Source of the DNA: Mesaphorura yosii
Taxonomy: Eukaryota; Arthropoda; Collembola; Poduromorpha; Tullbergiidae
Assembly: GCA_009869945.1 (NCBI GenBank)
Contig: WIXG01000178.1
Location: 1-64,000 of the forward strand
DNA length: 64,000 nt
Direction: 5' to 3'
In this document: piece by piece, positions 58,840-64,000 of the stretch
Position numbering within the stretch: the stretch's first letter is position 1
How the letters are laid out: every line of letters starts with the position of its first letter
Made by a program: the position numbers and the translations under genes
Notes under the pieces: model-generated
The model's input: only the letters and a program-made list of their open reading frames with translations
The model's database searches: none
Told to the model about the DNA's origin: nothing

Positions 58840-60800
58840 TCGTTGCGTTTTTACTTGAATCGACGTCTGCAATTTTCCAGGACGAAATATTTCGTTGGCC
58901 AGATTGAATTTTCATAAAAGCATTGAAAGGGCGATGAATTGAATGACTTAAAACATCGCGAAGTGGAATCGATGAATCAAATTAGCCAAATTACACGCTA
59001 AAAAATGTAAAGCTCAAGGGAACTTTATTTTATTCAAAATAAGGCGTCGCCACTCGTATACTTGCTATTGGATTCTATTCTTAACTTGAGTGTTGCATCC
59101 AGTTATCCATTGCACACTCGCAAATCGCAAGCCACCGTGCTATTCGCAATATTGCATCGCAGTCACAGCTAGCTGTCTCGCGCACAATGCTTTTTAGCTT
59201 AGCTTCTCATTTTCTCGTTAGTCGCACATTAATTGTGGATTCGAAACAACGTACTCGCATTCACAGAAGCGTGGCCTCGTTTCTTGTCGTCGCTCTGCTT
59301 CAGAATTCATTCCAGTATTTCCAATAATATCTCAATTTTCTTCATATTCTAATTAACTCTCACTTCAAAATTATCCCCTTTTTGCATTGAGCACTCTGAC
59401 GTCGACGGAATTTGAGTCACGAAAACGAAAAGGCAACGAGCGAATTATAAATACACACACAGTGAAGCAATTATTCGCTTGCTACCATATTTCAGGTGCA
59501 ATTTTACATTAATCCGTATTGTTTTCAATTTCGACAGGACATACACAAGGACAAAATTGCGATATAATTAATTCAGACGACCGTTCCTACAATTGTGCTC
59601 AGGAGCAAGGTACGAGCCAACGGCCTCATAATTCTCATTTCGACACCGACTGCTCGATGATTGCATTACTTGAACTCATAATCAGCTCTCAGATAATAAC
59701 TTTTTATTGATTTGGCCGAGAAAGCCTTTCGAAATTCATTCAATATTTCCACTCTTCACGCTCATAATCATAACTCATAACTTGCGACTTGTCTACTACA
59801 TCTGAGAATATCCAATTAATGAGAAATGCACGAGTACGCGCGACTCGTAAATGTGAAAGCTTCGGAGATAGGCAATGCAATGAAATGCATCGAAGGCTCA
59901 TACAAAAACATGGAGACTAGTGTATGTATTAAAGGCGCAGAGAAAATAAGTTTCAGAAAAGTGTTATTTGGGCAGCAGCAGCGCTTAATTGAGGAAATCA
60001 GAACAATTTTGGATTCTGGATGGGCTACGCTAGATCTTAGATAAAACTAGACCCTTAGTTCTTGTTCAGTAGCAGACACAGGCAGGGGTTGGTGAAAATG
60101 TGATTGCGATGCGAAGATTGATGTACAGGCCGTGACAAGGACGCGCAGGGCGCAGGCCAAAAAAGAGCAGAGCAGTGCTTGAGGCCTGAGTTGAATTGAA
60201 ACACAGCCAAGCATTGCTACACAAAGGATAGATATGCTTTTATTTTTTTTGTCGCGTCCTCCCCAGACTGCATGCACTGAGCAATGCAGTCTGGGGAAAT
60301 GCGAAATGAGAAAACTGCACTGCTACTGCTCGGCACGGCAAAGCCGACTCTTCATCTTCGTTTGGGCGGTAACACCAAACAAGGAGATTGTTCACAATTT
60401 ACTTGAACCTAATTGCAGTCAGGAACTTGAATATTTTGGGGCCTCCATCGCTCCAGAAGGTTTCTTGTTCCATTTACCATTTGAATTAAATCGTGGTGGT
60501 CAAAACTCGAAGAAGAGTCACAATTGTAAATTAATTCCTATTTATTTTGATATTGAAACCGACTGCTTGGAGACCGGATAATTTGCTGGACAAGATTTCT
60601 GCTCTGCCGATGAGTTGAGTGAGGTGCGTGGACACCGTTTGTAGATGAGAACCCTTGAAGGTAAAGTATTCGTTAATTAGCGAGTTGGTCACTAAATTTC
60701 AAATATGTAAATAATTTGAAATATGTCAACTTACAGTTGCCGAACGGGAATAAGAACTTCTTCAAAATACGACTGATACGCTTAATTAACCACTCTGGTC
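58840..60800. other. intergenic region upstream of the MBD-PHD-F-box gene
   Basis: No supported gene. It holds the hairpin at 60260-60297. An acceptor-like CAACTTACAG at 60727-60736 shortly before the ATG suggests that the downstream gene has an untranslated first exon in this region, not located here. Confidence 0.4.
60260..60297. repeat. perfect 14-bp GC-rich hairpin
   Basis: TCCCCAGACTGCAT (60260-60273), a 10-nt loop GCACTGAGCA, then the exact reverse complement (60284-60297). It is preceded by a T-rich run. It is about 500 bp upstream of the MBD-PHD-F-box start codon. It could be a structured RNA, a protein-binding palindrome or a transposon relic. Confidence 0.7.
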
Positions 60801-63800
60801 ATGCAACGATCTAGAAGAAGCAACGCCAACGCTGAAATGAAGGCCGGTCGAGAGGCAAAGCAACCAAGTCCTCAGCCCTCTAAGCGAGAGCTACGCGGAT
60901 CTGTGAATAATCGAAGGGCTGCACCTCCACCAGAACCACCGGGTTAGTATTTGCTTTAGTTGCCGTTTCTTGATTCAACAAGGATAGTTGTGTGTCTGTA
61001 CTTAACGTATCTGATCATCCCATTTCCTTTTGGTTACAGTTTCTGAAAGTCGTGAAAGGGTAACTCGACGAGGCGCAAGGAAAGAAAATGATAAGGCGGT
61101 AAACAAACTGCTGGCGGACGCTGAGGTGAAGAAAAGTGAGCCGGTAGTTCAGAAAGAAGTGGACCCAGACAAATTGCCCTTTCGTGGCTTTGATTTGGAG
61201 AAGGAAAAACCTCTTCTGGATTTGATCGAGCGAAAATCTGCTGTCTTATTCGAACAAGTCAGAAAACTTGAAAATTTGAAGGTGATTGAAGCGGCTGCTG
61301 CAATCACAGCTATGAAGAAGAGTGGTGCAGTTACTCCGCCACCGGGATTCATTGAAGGTCCAGTTGAATCCGCTCCCAAGATACAGGTTGTTCGTGTTTG
61401 TGGTCAAGACGAAACTTTTCAAGACATTGTGGCAAATCTGCAAAAGCCATTCGGAGCCGGTAAGTGCATGTTTCAATATTTTAATAGAAGCAGGCAAGTA
61501 GCCATGCCAATCAATGACTTCTTATATTGGAAATCACAGGTTGGACACGGGAGCTCGTCTACAAATCCGTGAGCGACACAAAACCAGAAGTTGTCCAGTA
61601 TTTGTCACCGGACGGAACTGAACTGAAATCTCTACAAGAGATCAAAGAATACAGTAAGGCAATTCTTTGTGACTAATGGCTTTCGCACTGTTGCCTTTCA
61701 TTGCACAGTTAGCTAACTTATTTTGTGGTGTAATAGTGGAAAATATTTACGGAGTTTCCGACTCTTCCGGTGGTCTGACAGCAAGTGGTCACTTCTCTTT
61801 TCACAAATCACCTATAACAAATATCGATACGGATTGCGGGGAACTTATGTTTGTCGGTAAGTTCATTTTACTTCCATACATCAGTGGTAATTCCTTCCAC
61901 TGGTATTAAATGATCCCCTGGATTATTTGCTTGCTCAGTTGATTCAGCCGGAAAGAGGAGGCTTGTCAACGGTAGGCAGAAGAGATCACCAAGCAAACAA
62001 CCTACGACTTCGACCGAGGTTTCAGTTCCACCTCAAGTTGTGAAAGAAGATGTGGGTGAGGCCGCTAAGCCAATCACAGCACCAGGAGCACCAGCACCAC
62101 CGAAGCAGGAAAAAGAAGGGTACGTTTCAAGTTGGACATTAATAAACTGTGTTGCAGGCATGACTGGAGGATTTATAAATGTCTTTCGTACAGGCAAGTG
62201 AAACAGCCCTGCACTGGCAACGAAAAACCCAACAAAGGAGGGTCTCAGCCCCCTGCTAACGCACAACAGATGAAATCAAATGCAGCTGCAGCTCCTGGTG
62301 GAGTACGTCGACAGAGAGTGCAGAAATCCCCGATAGGGGCTCCAGGCATGAACCGTCAGTCTGAAGACGACGGAATGTTTACAATCTCCGCCATGCATCA
62401 GGCCAATCCAATGCTCGTTTCTGGGTAAGGAAATGCCAGCATGCACAGAATTATGCGCGTGTCCCCCAAAATATGCCCTACAAGTATGTCAACTCACGAT
62501 TATTCAATTTTGTCAGGTTGGAAGAGCGCAGAGGACAAATGCAACGAGAACGAGAAATGCTTGAAGAGCAAAACCAATTTGGCAACAACATGGAGGACGA
62601 CGAAATTCTGCCCTGTTCAATCCGTTGCCCTGGAATGACGGGCAAAGTTCCTACTCTGCAATGCAAGAGCTGCCTGTGCCTCTACCATGGCGCTTGTCTT
62701 GGCTTCCCGCCGAATGCAAAATTCTCCAACTTCATTTGCCCGGTATCATAGTCATTTTTAAGATCGTGGGTCGAATGCCCAAGCAGAATGTTGATGTTGT
62801 TATTGTGTGATCCAGAATTGCGATGCGAAGCAAAACGCTTTGCCTCTCAACAAGCCAAGCATGAGCCAGAAAGTACCCATTCAAATGCAGAGGCAACGAC
62901 AAATGGCAAAGCCTGTAACTCAACCAGTGCCGAACCCAATGATGACTCGGCGCATTGGTCAAACGGTGATTTCTCCAGAATTTCAGCCGATTGGCAAGGG
63001 CGGCATGAGTATCAAGAGGATGGAGATCAAGCCACCAGAGCTGCCTGGTACCAGAAGCCGTATGGCTGGTCGTCCTTTGCGTGGCCAGCTACCACCCAAG
63101 AAGGGGATGTGGTCCGCAGCACAAATCCCAATTCCGCCTTTATCAGTTGGTGGCAAAAATGTGACCATAACTCCAATGGCAAAAATACCGAGAGGCCGTG
63201 CACCGCCACTCCCGACTCTGCACCCGATGCTGCCCAACAACAGTAACAGCTTGGCACCACCGCCAATTCGTCCTGGCCGGCCAGGCTTCGGAATGCCCAA
63301 GTTGGTCAGGCTTGGAGGCGCTCGTACTGTTGTGCCGCTGCCGGATTTGACCAGGAAGCGCGGGGCATCATCGGGGCCTCAACCACCAATCCCTAATAAC
63401 ACTCAACGAAGGTCACTCTCCCTGCCCCAGGAAAGAAGCCACATGACCAAACAGTGGGCGGCATCCGCTGGGCAGTTCCGTCGGTATCCTCAATCTATCG
63501 TCACGATTGGAAACAAGAGATTCATCGCCATGCCTCGCGGACAGACTGACAACAACAAGAACGAGCTGGACTCTGCTCCTGAGGCAGATTCTAAGGTCAT
63601 GGACAATGGACATGAACTGGAAGAGAAACATCCAGGTGACTCCGACACCGAAGCTTTTGTCCTGGAAAAAATATTTCCCTATTTGTCAGTTCGGGATTTG
63701 CTCTCTGCCTCGCGTGTCAGTCAAAACTGGAACAAGGTTGCTTCAAATAAAGATCTGGTAAGACGTGAGAACACAATCTTAGCTTATAGCTTTGAGGAAT

Positions 63801-64000
63801 GTAGTGCTTAGAAGTCGTCTTGAATTTAAAATTTCTAATTTTAAATAATTTATTTTAGTGGAAAACTGTGCGTATGAAGAACGCGCACATCTTTGACTAC
63901 GATGGCTTCGCCACCTCACTAAGCCAACGTGAAACAGAAATCTTGGACTTGCGTAAAATGGCATTCGAGAACAAATTGAATTGGACTGCACTGGTGGAGA
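60801..64000 (+). CDS. MBD-PHD-F-box protein, partial at the window end
   Basis: Exons 60801-60942, 61040-61459, 61540-61653, 61737-61856, 61939-62119, 62194-62424, 62517-62742, 62816-63757, 63858-beyond 64000; GT-AG and in phase, about 840 residues so far. After a basic N-terminus comes an MBD/TAM-like domain (~186-270: GWTRELVYKS, YLSPDGTELKS). A Pro/Lys-rich linker follows, then a PHD finger (~436-480, Cys436, Cys440, CKSC, YHGAC, CPNC split by an intron), a long Pro/Arg-rich basic region, and an F-box (~755-805: LEKIFPYLSVRDLLSASRVSQNWNKV) that runs off the window; leucine-rich repeats would be expected next. This suggests a chromatin-associated SCF-type ubiquitin-ligase adaptor, by inference only. 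The architecture recalls six-banded-like arthropod proteins, but I am not sure of that assignment. An upstream non-coding exon is likely. Confidence 0.88.

Overview
The window is animal nuclear DNA, most likely from a small-genome arthropod; a crustacean-like pancrustacean would fit, but the species cannot be fixed from sequence alone. The reasons are spliced genes with many short GT-AG introns (often 60-150 nt), metazoan-only protein architectures (Shank, M1 aminopeptidase N, a CYP2-clan-like P450, an MBD-PHD-F-box protein), AATAAA poly(A) signals and eukaryotic DNA transposons. There are no operons, ribosome-binding sites or CRISPR arrays.

Layout. Bases 1-26018 are gene-poor, AT-rich and about 26 kb long; the only supported items are a short CpG-rich open frame near 1.4-1.65 kb, a G-quadruplex motif and the 3' part of a Tc1/mariner transposase. 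From 26019 to 37244 (+) a complete 17-exon Shank (ProSAP) gene encodes about 1917 residues (SPN, ankyrin repeats, SH3, PDZ, long disordered region with Homer motif and poly-Q, SAM), followed by a roughly 1.9 kb 3' UTR. From 41335 to 45896 (+) lies a 17-exon aminopeptidase N (953 aa). Tail-to-tail with it on the minus strand is a 7-exon cytochrome P450 (46217-48288, 507 aa). From about 50.3 to 52.4 kb the minus strand looks coding but changes frame repeatedly. At 53060-55898 sits a Harbinger/PIF DNA transposon with inverted repeats, a 3-bp flanking duplication and both expected genes, each carrying one in-frame TAG. A cysteine-rich secreted protein (58162-58719) follows, and the window ends inside an MBD-PHD-F-box gene (60801 to beyond 64000).

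The host genes are not functionally linked: postsynaptic scaffold, ectopeptidase, microsomal monooxygenase, secreted protein and chromatin/ubiquitin-type protein. All multi-exon models were built by joining consecutive GT-AG exons and checking that the reading phase is kept at every junction; exon coordinates are given in the entries. Nothing was aligned by computer, so family calls rest on recognised motifs.
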